Shown one piece after another: positions 42,263 through 49,595 of a stretch of DNA of 64,000 nucleotides. The stretch comes from Paenibacillus sp. RUD330. Its GTDB lineage: Bacteria > Bacillota > Bacilli > Paenibacillales > Paenibacillaceae. The stretch is from positions 2,482,501 through 2,546,500 of the forward strand of contig NZ_CP022655.2 of the NCBI RefSeq assembly GCF_002243345.2. The letters are read 5' to 3'. Within the stretch, counting starts at the first letter, position 1. The number at the start of each line of letters is the position of its first letter. Made by a program: the position numbers and the translations under genes. The notes beneath the pieces are model-generated. The model made no database searches and was not told where the DNA came from. It saw only the letters and a list, made by a program, of their open reading frames with translations.

Positions 42263-42297
42263 TTCAGCCGTTCACATGGCGGAGGAGGGGTTTTTTT
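42256..42297 (+). terminator. Probable terminator of the M32 gene
   Basis: CCTCTCC-TTCA-GCC-loop-GGC-GGAGGAGG followed by seven T. The stem is imperfect but the T-run is long. Confidence 0.65.
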
Positions 42298-42449
42298 GCC
42301 ATGCCCTATCGTTGCTGGATCTGGACCGCGGTCTTGGCAGATGCCGCTCCGCCTGCCGTCGAACGCCTGCCGTCTCCCGCGATTCACCACCTGGCCGCCG
42401 CAAGCATAGGCTGTAGCACACAAAGGTCCACATGGGAGGAAACATCCAT

Positions 42450-43448
42450 ATGAAAAAACAAGCTATCGGAGGCCTGCTGCTGGCTGCTTCGCTGCTTCTG
42501 ACGGCATCGCTGTCCGGCTGCGGAAGCAAGAGCGGCGGTCCGGTGAAGATCCGCATCGGCGAAGTGACGCGCTCGCTCTTCTACGCTCCGGAATATGTCG
42601 CCTTGTCCAAAGGGTTTTTCAAGGACGAAGGGCTTGAAGTCGAGCTGCAGACGACCGCGGGCGGCGACAAGACGATGACCGCCTTGCTGTCCGGCGCGAT
42701 CGACGTCGCTCTCGTCGGCTCCGAAACGTCCATCTATGTCTATCAGCAAGGCTCCGACGATCCCGTCATCAACTTTGCCCAGGTGACACAGACAGACGGA
42801 ACGTTCCTCATGTCCCGCACGGGTGCCGCCTTCGACTGGAGCGGCCTCAAGGGATCGACCTTCCTCGGCCAGCGCAAGGGCGGCATGCCGCAGATGGCGG
42901 GCGAATTCACCCTCAAGAAAAAAGGCATCGATCCGCAAAAAGACCTCAAGCTGATCCAGAACATCGACTTTGCCAACATTACCGCGGCCTATGCTTCCGG
43001 AACCGGCGACTATGTGCAGCTGTTCGAGCCGCAGGCTTCGATGATGGAGAAGGAGGGCAAGGGCAAGGTCGTCGCATCGTTCGGCGTAGAGGGAGGCCAT
43101 CTGCCTTATACCGTCTTCATGAGCAAGCAGAGCTACATCAAGAAAAACGAGGCTGCGGTGCAGAAGTTCACGAATGCGGTCCAGAAGGCGCAAACCTGGG
43201 TCAAGGATCACAGCGCCCAGGAAATCGCCGATGCCGTCGGCTCTTACTTCCCGAGCACGGACAAAGCGATCATCGTAAGCTCCATCGACCGCTACAAGCA
43301 GCAAGGATCCTATGCGGATAATCCTGTCATCGACAAAGAAGAATGGAACAACCTGCTCGACGTCATGACATCCGCCGGAGAGCTCAAGGAGCGTCCCGAT
43401 CACGACAAGCTGGTGGACAATTCATTTGCTCAAAAGGCCGGCAAGTAG
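42450..43448 (+). CDS. ABC transporter substrate-binding lipoprotein (SsuA/NMT1 type)
   Basis: 332 aa. Signal peptide with lipobox SLSGC. VTRSLFYAPEYVALSKGFFKDEGLEVELQTTAGGD is the classic SsuA/THI5-like opening; VALVGSETSIYVYQ and GQRKGGMPQMAGEF line the cleft. ATG at 42450 behind GGGAGG. With the ATPase and permease that follow it forms a three-gene importer like Bacillus YtlACD or SsuABC. Substrate not predictable: sulfonates, pyrimidine precursors or similar small molecules. No S-box, T-box or thiamine box was seen upstream. Confidence 0.9.
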   Translation: MKKQAIGGLLLAASLLLTASLSGCGSKSGGPVKIRIGEVTRSLFYAPEYVALSKGFFKDEGLEVELQTTAGGDKTMTALLSGAIDVALVGSETSIYVYQQGSDDPVINFAQVTQTDGTFLMSRTGAAFDWSGLKGSTFLGQRKGGMPQMAGEFTLKKKGIDPQKDLKLIQNIDFANITAAYASGTGDYVQLFEPQASMMEKEGKGKVVASFGVEGGHLPYTVFMSKQSYIKKNEAAVQKFTNAVQKAQTWVKDHSAQEIADAVGSYFPSTDKAIIVSSIDRYKQQGSYADNPVIDKEEWNNLLDVMTSAGELKERPDHDKLVDNSFAQKAGK

Positions 43449-43534
43449 CTGTCCGGCGTTGAACGGCAGGCCGGCGGACACGTCCGGCCTGCATGCTGCG
43501 TTTCGGGGCGACGCTTGGAAAGGAGGACAAGGAC

Positions 43535-44332
43535 ATGGACGACAAATCACCGATGCTGGAGCTGCGGGGAGTTTCGCATGTCTATGTCGGCAGGAAAGGG
43601 GCTTCCCTGGCTGTCGACCGGATGGAGCTGGCTGTCAGGCACGGAGAATTCATCAGCCTGGTCGGTCCGAGCGGCTGCGGCAAGACGACCGTTCTCAGCC
43701 TTCTAGCGGGCTTGTTTCCGCCGGCAGCGGGCCAGGTGCTGCTCGGCGGCAAGCCGGTGACGGAGCCGTCCGCCAAGGTCGGCTACATGCTTCAGCAGGA
43801 CTGCCTCCTGCCATGGCGCAGTATCCGGGACAATGCCGGGCTCGGCCTGGACATCGCAGGCAGGCGCTCGGCGGCGGAACGGAATCGGGTCGAAATGCTG
43901 CTCGAGGAAGTCGGCCTGGCCGGAACGGGGGGCAAATATCCGGGAGAGCTGTCCGGCGGCATGAGGCAGCGGGTGGCGCTGGCGAGGACGCTGGCGCCGG
44001 AGCCCGATGTGCTGCTGCTCGACGAGCCGTTCTCGGCTCTGGATATGCATATCAAGATGCAGCTTGAGGATCTTGTGCAGACGACGCTGCGCAAGCTGGG
44101 CAAGACAGCGGTGCTCGTCACCCATGATTTGGCCGAGGCGGCGGCGATGAGCGACCGGGTGATCGTGCTCGGCCGGAATCCGGGCCGGATCCGCAAGGAA
44201 ATCGCTGTGCCGGAAGCCATCAGGAAGCTGGCGCCGACGGAGGCGCGCAAGCATCCTTCCTTTCAGGCGCTGTTCGATGCGCTGTGGGAAGATTTGAACG
44301 CCGGAGAAAGAGAAGGTGGGTCCCATGAGTGA
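43535..44332 (+). CDS. ABC transporter ATP-binding protein (SsuB/TauB type)
   Basis: 265 aa. LVGPSGCGKTT (Walker A), MLQQDCLLPWRSI (Q-loop with the LPW signature of Ssu/Tau/nitrate ATPases), ELSGGMRQRVALART (signature), LLLDEPFSALD (Walker B) and VTHDLAEA (switch). ATG at 43535 behind GGAGG. It overlaps the permease gene by 8 bases. Confidence 0.92.
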   Translation: MDDKSPMLELRGVSHVYVGRKGASLAVDRMELAVRHGEFISLVGPSGCGKTTVLSLLAGLFPPAAGQVLLGGKPVTEPSAKVGYMLQQDCLLPWRSIRDNAGLGLDIAGRRSAAERNRVEMLLEEVGLAGTGGKYPGELSGGMRQRVALARTLAPEPDVLLLDEPFSALDMHIKMQLEDLVQTTLRKLGKTAVLVTHDLAEAAAMSDRVIVLGRNPGRIRKEIAVPEAIRKLAPTEARKHPSFQALFDALWEDLNAGEREGGSHE

Positions 44333-45227
44333 CGATAAAGCCTGCCAGCCGGCAGGCGGAGACAACAAGGCGGCTTCTGCGGGAGACAATGGCGGACCGC
44401 TTGCCGGAGAGGATCGGGCAGGATGGCTGCAGGCGCTCCATGCCGCCTACCGCCGCCGCGAGCGGGGCATCGGAGCGGCGGTACTGTCGGTGCAGCTGCT
44501 TCTGCTGGCTGCATTCCTCCTCCTGTGGGAAGCGGCAGGCCGCTTGAGATGGATCGATCCGCTCCTGTTCAGCTACCCGACCAAAATCGCCGCCCAGCTG
44601 GCTTCATCGAGCGCGGACGGCACGCTGTGGCCGCATGTCGGCGTCACTGTGGCGGAGACGGCGGCGGGATTCGTCCTCGGGACGCTGATCGGGACAGCGC
44701 TTGCCGCGCTGTTATGGTGGTTCCCGTTCGTATCGAAAGTATTCGATCCCTATCTGGTCGTCTTCAACAGTCTTCCGAAGGTCGCTCTCGGGCCGATCTT
44801 CATCGTGGCCATGGGCCAGGGCTTCCTGTCGATCCTGTCGGTGACGCTGTCGATGACGGTCATCGTGACGACGATCGGCATCTACAACCGGTTTCGGGAT
44901 ATCGAGCCCGGCCTTGTCAAGGTCGTGCGCCTGCTCGGAGGGACGCGGCTGCAGCTTTTCCGGCTCGTCATCCTGCCGGCATCGTTCCCGGTCATCATCT
45001 CGACGCTGAAGGTCAATGTCGGCCTGGCGTGGGTCGGCGTCATCGTCGGCGAGTTCCTGGTCGCCAAGGAAGGGCTGGGCTACCTGATCATCTATGGCTT
45101 CCAGGTGTTCAACTTCACGCTCGTCCTATCGACGCTCGTCGTGATCGCGGCTGCGGCGACCTTGATGTACCAGGGCGTGGCGCTGCTGGAGAAGAAGCTC
45201 ATATCCGGCGGGAGAGAGCCTTCGTAA
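44325..45227 (+). CDS. ABC transporter permease (SsuC/TauC type)
   Basis: 300 aa with an unusually long hydrophilic N-terminus (about 50 residues) before the first TM helix (LSVQLLLLAAFLLLWEAAG) and about six TM helices. The BPD_transp_1 coupling loop is ARLLGGTRLQLFRLVILPASFP-like (VVRLLGGTRLQLFRLVIL). ATG at 44325 behind AAGGTGGG. Last gene of the importer; a terminator lies 260 bases downstream. Confidence 0.9.
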   Translation: MSDDKACQPAGGDNKAASAGDNGGPLAGEDRAGWLQALHAAYRRRERGIGAAVLSVQLLLLAAFLLLWEAAGRLRWIDPLLFSYPTKIAAQLASSSADGTLWPHVGVTVAETAAGFVLGTLIGTALAALLWWFPFVSKVFDPYLVVFNSLPKVALGPIFIVAMGQGFLSILSVTLSMTVIVTTIGIYNRFRDIEPGLVKVVRLLGGTRLQLFRLVILPASFPVIISTLKVNVGLAWVGVIVGEFLVAKEGLGYLIIYGFQVFNFTLVLSTLVVIAAAATLMYQGVALLEKKLISGGREPS

Positions 45228-45235
45228 GGTGGACC

Positions 45236-45318
45236 CGGAGCAGCGGTGAAACGGGGCGGAGCAGTACGGAGCGGAGCAGCGGTGAAATATTCGGAGCGGA
45301 GCAGCGGTGAAATGCGGA
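45236..45318 (+). repeat. Tandem 25-nt repeats after the permease gene
   Basis: GGAGCAGCGGTGAAA recurs at about 45237, 45274 and 45299, with a partial copy at 45256. The last units are spaced 25 nt apart. The rest of the gap to 45723 holds a terminator (45489-45539) and no gene I can support. Confidence 0.7.
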
Positions 45319-45488
45319 GAGGTAGAGCATGGAGCCGCCTTCCGAGGACGGAGCGCGCAGGGGGAGATTGCCGGCCGGCTGCCGCATCGACAGCCAGCAG
45401 CCGGACGAGAGAAGAAGCTGCGGGTCCGGGCTGCGCTGCCGCAATTGACGCGCGGGGCAGGAAGGTCTAGGATGATACGACAGGCATG

Positions 45489-45539
45489 GCGCTTCGGCGG
45501 CATCCGGGCGGAAGCCCGGCTGGCCGAAGCGCTTTTTTT
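45489..45539 (+). terminator. Intrinsic terminator in the 45.2-45.7 kb gap
   Basis: GCGCTTCGGC pairs with GCCGAAGCGC around an inner CCGGGC/GCCCGG hairpin and is followed by seven T. Probably ends the ABC importer transcript. Confidence 0.85.
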
Positions 45540-45723
45540 CATGGGAACGGGAGGGCGGGCGGACTTGCCGCATGCCGATGCGAGGCAAGCGGCAGTGCGG
45601 CCGTCCTCCTGCTCCGCATCCCGCGTGGGCAAGCGCGGGCGGTGATGCCCGCAATCGCCGCGCCCAAGCCGCAGAAGAAGGCTTGCGCGCCAAACGGAAT
45701 CGGAAAGGCAGGGAGAAAAGGTC

Positions 45724-46716
45724 GTGAAAGGAATCGGGCTTAGAGTGGCGAAAACGGCTGCTGCCGTCGCGGCCGCCATCTGGACGGCCCAGCTGCTGGA
45801 CCTGACGCAGCCGCTGTTCGCCGGGGTGCTCGCCATACTCGGAGTCGAGACGACCCGGCGCAAAGGCTTCCGCAGCCTGTTCGAAAGGCTGACCGCAGGC
45901 GTGATCGCGCTGCTGGTTTCCTCGGTTCTGTTCGAGCTGATCGGATACCGGATCTGGACGGCGGCGATCTATGTCCTGCTCGTGTTCCCCTTGCTGTCGA
46001 GGCTCCGCCTTCGGGACGGCATCGTGCCGGGCAGCGTGCTTGTCTTCCACGTATATGGCGCCGGGGAGGTTACGGCCGGCCTGCTGCTGAACGAATTGCT
46101 GCTGCTGCTCGTCGGTCTCGGATGGTCGGCTCTGTTCAACCATGTCTACATGCCCGGAGAGACGAAGCGGCTGCAGCAGCTTCGGACCTCCGCAGAGAGG
46201 AAGTTCGGGGAAATATTCGCCGAAATGGCGGCTGTCCTGCGCGATCCCGGCCGTGTCTGGAGCGGCTCGCAGCTGCTGGAGCTGGAGGCGGACGTCGCCG
46301 AGGGAGAGCGGAGGTCGCAGCGGGAGCAGCATAACCGGCCCTGGGAGCCGGACTTTTATTGGACCGTTTATTTTGCGATGCGCCGGAGGCAGCTGGAGAG
46401 CCTCGCCTCGATGCTGCAGCTTCTATCGTATGTATACGGGCGACTGCCGCAAGGCGAGCTGCTGGCCGATCTGCTCGAGAAGATCGAAGGCGACATCTCG
46501 TCGGATTATTACGAGGACCGGACCCGGCTCGCGCTGGCCGAGCTGCGGCGCAACTACCGGACGATGGAGCTGCCCCGGACACGGGACGAATTCGAAGCCC
46601 GCTCGGCATTGCTTCAGCTGTGCCTGGAGCTTGAACGCTTTCTGGATACGGCAAGCCGGCACAAAAAGCGCCGCACTGCCGGCGGCAGCCCCGTCAGCGG
46701 GACGTCCAGGGAATAA
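45724..46716 (+). CDS. Aromatic acid exporter family protein (ArAE_1/DUF939, YqjA-like)
   Basis: 330 aa. Four or five N-terminal TM helices within the first 140 residues, beginning GLRVAKTAAAVAAAIWTAQLL and including FAGVLAILGVETTRRKGF. A cytosolic helical C-terminal domain follows (residues about 145-300, KRLQQLRTSAERKFGEIFAEM). The layout matches ArAE_1 proteins; export of aromatic acids is inferred for the family only. GTG start at 45724 behind GGGAGAAAAGG. Confidence 0.85.
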   Translation: MKGIGLRVAKTAAAVAAAIWTAQLLDLTQPLFAGVLAILGVETTRRKGFRSLFERLTAGVIALLVSSVLFELIGYRIWTAAIYVLLVFPLLSRLRLRDGIVPGSVLVFHVYGAGEVTAGLLLNELLLLLVGLGWSALFNHVYMPGETKRLQQLRTSAERKFGEIFAEMAAVLRDPGRVWSGSQLLELEADVAEGERRSQREQHNRPWEPDFYWTVYFAMRRRQLESLASMLQLLSYVYGRLPQGELLADLLEKIEGDISSDYYEDRTRLALAELRRNYRTMELPRTRDEFEARSALLQLCLELERFLDTASRHKKRRTAGGSPVSGTSRE

Positions 46717-46730
46717 TTTGCCGCGCAGTG

Positions 46731-46759
46731 TCATCTTCTCCATGCCTGCCCCATACAAT
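46731..46759 (+). promoter_or_regulatory. Sporulation sigma-E-type promoter before cotE (P1)
   Basis: TCATCTT (46731-46737), 14-bp spacer, CATACAAT (46752-46759). The -10 matches the sigma-E consensus CATACAnT exactly and the -35 is close to KCATATT. Mother-cell expression fits CotE. Confidence 0.75.
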
Positions 46760-46802
46760 GAATCAGGGAAAATTCGTTGCGGCGCCCGGAAAAGAAGGAG
46801 TC

Positions 46803-46830
46803 ACCCTAGACGAATGTCCTGCATACACTT
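46803..46830 (+). promoter_or_regulatory. Second late-sporulation promoter candidate before cotE (P2)
   Basis: AC (46803-46804), 17-bp spacer, CATACACTT (46822-46830). This is one base off the sigma-K pattern AC-N17-CATAnnnTA and also fits the sigma-E -10 CATACAnT. B. subtilis cotE likewise has two promoters. Confidence 0.5.
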
Positions 46831-46862
46831 GTAAGGAATGATTGTATGGAGGAGGTTAAGAA

Positions 46863-47432
46863 ATGACGATTGCAGATAAACAGCTTCAGACTAGAGAAAT
46901 CATCACGAAAGCTGTCTGCGGTAAAGGTCGCAAGTTCTCGACGGTATCGCATACCGTCACGCCCCCTCACCGCCCCACCAGCATACTGGGCGCTTGGGTC
47001 ATCAACCACCAGTATGAAGCGGTTCGGTCGGGGGACGGCATTGAGGTCGTCGGATCTTACGACATCAACATCTGGTATTCGTACAACAAGAACTCTCAAA
47101 CCGACGTAGCGAAGGAAACGGTCTCTTATGTCGAAAACATCCCGCTCTCCTACGTGGACCCGAAGCACCGGGCAGCCACGGAGGAAGTTTCGGCTGAATC
47201 GACGCAGGAGCCCAACTGCATCGAAGCGAACATCTCTTCGAACGGCTCTTCCGTAGTCGTGCGGGTCGAACGCGAATTCGCGGTCGAGATGATTGCCGAG
47301 ACCAAAGTATGCGTGGCGGTCGTTCCGGGCGGCTGCGACGACTTTGACGGCAAAGACGGCAAATATGGTTTTGACGACGGGGACAGCGGATTCGACGACC
47401 TGGATCCCGATCTTCTCGACGACGAGCTGTAA
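46863..47432 (+). CDS. cotE: Outer spore coat morphogenetic protein CotE
   Basis: Organises the outer spore coat in the mother cell. 189 aa; REIITKAVCGKGRKFS, SILGAWVINHQYEAV, GSYDINIWYSYNKNSQT, EPNCIEANIS and VEREFAVEMIAETKVCV follow Bacillus CotE closely. The C-terminus is very acidic and Gly/Asp-rich, ending DPDLLDDEL, as in CotE, where the tail recruits other coat proteins. GGAGGAGG precedes the ATG. The position just before mutS-mutL matches B. subtilis, here with one extra gene between. Confidence 0.96.
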   Translation: MTIADKQLQTREIITKAVCGKGRKFSTVSHTVTPPHRPTSILGAWVINHQYEAVRSGDGIEVVGSYDINIWYSYNKNSQTDVAKETVSYVENIPLSYVDPKHRAATEEVSAESTQEPNCIEANISSNGSSVVVRVEREFAVEMIAETKVCVAVVPGGCDDFDGKDGKYGFDDGDSGFDDLDPDLLDDEL

Positions 47433-47485
47433 AAGCCGGGCCTCAAGGTTCTTACTGCAGGGTATGCAGGCATACGAAGGAATTC

Positions 47486-47508
47486 GAGGGCGAAAGCCCT
47501 CTTTTTTT
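47486..47508 (+). terminator. Terminator after cotE
   Basis: GAGGGC-GAAA-GCCCTC stem closed by a GNRA loop and followed by seven T. Confidence 0.88.
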
Positions 47509-47609
47509 GTAGGCCAAGGGCATAATTTCTTCTCGCTTCATGGTTGCAGGGCGAATTGCAGCGTCAAGGCTACATGAGGCTGCGGCAAATGACTGGGGGA
47601 GGCGATGCC

Positions 47610-49232
47610 ATGGCTGGCAGGATGTGGCTATGGTGCGACGGCCAGGAAGACGATGCCGCCGCGTTGTCCATGCGTCTTGGCATTCCTTTATGCCAAGACG
47701 GCGAAGCCGGACCGAGCCGGCAGGATGCCGTATTTGTCTGGGGAAGCTCGCGGCTTCCGGAGCGTTGGAGCGCCCTCTTGCGCGGCGAGGCGCCGGGAGC
47801 CGTCGAAGCGGCCGATGCGGCCTGCCTGCCATGGCTGCTCAATGCCAATGCCGCCCGCGTGGCGGCGATGGGGCCGGAGCGGCTGCAAAGGGAATTGGAG
47901 GCGTCGGGCCTGCATGCGGGAGGAGCTGCCGAGACCGGCAGGCTGTACCGGGTTGCGGTCGGAGAGGGAGAGCCTCTGCTTGCCCATCGGATCCGCTCCG
48001 AATTCTGGCGCAAGGGGATGCTCTCCGGAAGCCAGGCAGGCGGCATGGAGGAAGGCGGCGGCTTGCCGCCGTCGGGGCCGGCGGACAGCGGCGGTCTGCC
48101 GGGCTCTGTGCCCGGCAGCCATGCTGCCGCCAGTGCCGGTCCCGCAGGCCTATGGCGGTATGCCGAAGATCCGGCCATGCGGCGTTCCGTGCGCGCGGCG
48201 CTGAGAGCGGCGTACGAGCTCGGGCTTGATGCCGCCGAGGTGCTGGTCCGCGCGGCAGACGGCGGCCGTGCGTCCATCGCCGGCATCCGTCTGCCCGGCT
48301 GCCGCCGCTTTTTGATTGCCGGCGCAGGAAAGCTTGCGGAGGCGGATGCCGTGCCGGAAGCGGCGGCGGGCTTGTGGAGCCCCATCCGCAGCCGAATCCA
48401 AGGCTTGCTGGACGCTGCGGCGCGGCCGGACGGACCGGGCATCCGGATCGGAGCCGATCCGGAGTTCGTCATCATGAGGCCGGACGGAAGGATCCACTCG
48501 GCCTCCCATCTCGGAGGCTTGAGCAGCGCCGTCGGCAGCGACGTGCTGCTGACCGGGCGGCAGATCAGGCAGCCGGTCGGAGAGCTTCGGCCGGAGCCCT
48601 CGGCGACGGCGCAAGGTCTGGCCGAGAACATCCGCCTCCTGCTGCTGCGGGCTTCGAGGCGGGGAGCGTCGAAGCCCGGCATGCGCCTGCTCGCAGGAGC
48701 GATGCCGCTGCCCGGCCTACCGCTGGGAGGCCATGTCCATCTCAGCGGGCTCCCGCTGACCTCGCGCCTGCTCCGCGTGCTGGACAGCTATGCCGCCTTT
48801 CCGATGGCTCTGGCGGAAGATCCGCGCGGCCGGGCCCGCCGGCCGCGGTACGGCACGCTCGGAGACAGCAGGGCGCAGCCGCATGGAGGGTTCGAATACC
48901 GCACGCTGCCGAGCTGGCTCGTCTCGCCGGCCGCCGCGCGCTACGCTCTGGCCGTCAGCATGCTGGCGGCGGAGGACGGCTGCCGCCTTGATTTTTTGCC
49001 TTCCATGGACGGGCGGTATGTGAGGGCGTATTACGAGGGAGACAAGGAGACTCTCCGGGAATGCCTTTCGGGACTTCGGACGGCGCTGGAGAAGGTTCCC
49101 TCGTACCCCATGCATCAGGCCTGGCTGGAGCCGTTCCTGGATGCCGCCGGCAGCGGAGCGAGCTGGGACGAGAGCAGAGACCTCCGTATCCGTTGGGGAA
49201 TCCCCGTCCCCGAACACTCCGCGCCGACATGA
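47610..49232 (+). CDS. Putative amidoligase (phiEco32-like COOH-NH2 ligase type)
   Basis: 540 aa; ATG at 47610 with GGGGGAGG seven bases upstream. The C-terminal half (about 290-540) has RIGADPEFVIM, GELRPEPSA, GGHVHLSGLPL and FEYRTLPSWLVSP. This pattern fits the glutamine-synthetase-fold amidoligase_2/COOH-NH2 ligase family (PF14395), which uses ATP to join carboxyl and amino groups. The N-terminal half is a lineage-specific domain with an Ala/Gly-rich linker (about 165-210). It lies between cotE and mutS with no phage genes nearby. It is separated from cotE by a terminator, so it has its own control. Substrate unknown; a spore-coat or wall amide is one idea. Confidence 0.72.
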   Translation: MAGRMWLWCDGQEDDAAALSMRLGIPLCQDGEAGPSRQDAVFVWGSSRLPERWSALLRGEAPGAVEAADAACLPWLLNANAARVAAMGPERLQRELEASGLHAGGAAETGRLYRVAVGEGEPLLAHRIRSEFWRKGMLSGSQAGGMEEGGGLPPSGPADSGGLPGSVPGSHAAASAGPAGLWRYAEDPAMRRSVRAALRAAYELGLDAAEVLVRAADGGRASIAGIRLPGCRRFLIAGAGKLAEADAVPEAAAGLWSPIRSRIQGLLDAAARPDGPGIRIGADPEFVIMRPDGRIHSASHLGGLSSAVGSDVLLTGRQIRQPVGELRPEPSATAQGLAENIRLLLLRASRRGASKPGMRLLAGAMPLPGLPLGGHVHLSGLPLTSRLLRVLDSYAAFPMALAEDPRGRARRPRYGTLGDSRAQPHGGFEYRTLPSWLVSPAAARYALAVSMLAAEDGCRLDFLPSMDGRYVRAYYEGDKETLRECLSGLRTALEKVPSYPMHQAWLEPFLDAAGSGASWDESRDLRIRWGIPVPEHSAPT

Positions 49233-49495
49233 GAGTGGCGATGGTTGAAGTCCAGCAGCTATCGGCATTTTCCAGATGACAGTGGGTGGGGATATGAAGC
49301 GGTGTGAAATCAAGAAAGGTTCCTGGACCGGACCGAGCTTAAGGCTCGGCTTGAAGCGCGGGAGGAGCATATCCGCCCCCTTATTATGGAAGTTGTCTGG
49401 AATTCTTACGGGCCATGGAGGAAGAGCAGGCATCCTCGTTGTCCTGGATGACGGCCGAAGCGCGCCAGCGCCCGGCCTTTTCCGGCGTTCTCCTT

Positions 49496-49524
49496 TTGTA
49501 CGGCAATTCTTGAACTGCTATAAT
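49496..49524 (+). promoter_or_regulatory. Promoter of the mutSL operon
   Basis: TTGTAC (49496-49501), 17-bp spacer, TATAAT (49519-49524). The preceding stretch 49233-49495 holds only a weak hairpin (CCGAGC-TTAAG-GCTCGG) and no gene I would defend. Confidence 0.8.
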
Positions 49525-49595
49525 GAGAGATGATTGTGTTCATAAGGCCGCTGCGGCGGGAAGAGAAAATACTGGAGTTTGACCGGGAGGGCCCA

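Noticed and set aside
45307-45723. Small open frames between the ABC operon and the ArAE gene.
   Set aside because: They span the 25-nt repeats and a strong terminator and have Arg/Ala-biased, non-conserved sequence.
49276-49533. An 85-codon plus-strand frame, and another frame with a Glu/Arg-rich peptide, just before mutS.
   Set aside because: The first runs through the mutS promoter and has no family features; the second has no start codon after its upstream stop. A decayed gene is possible but not supportable.
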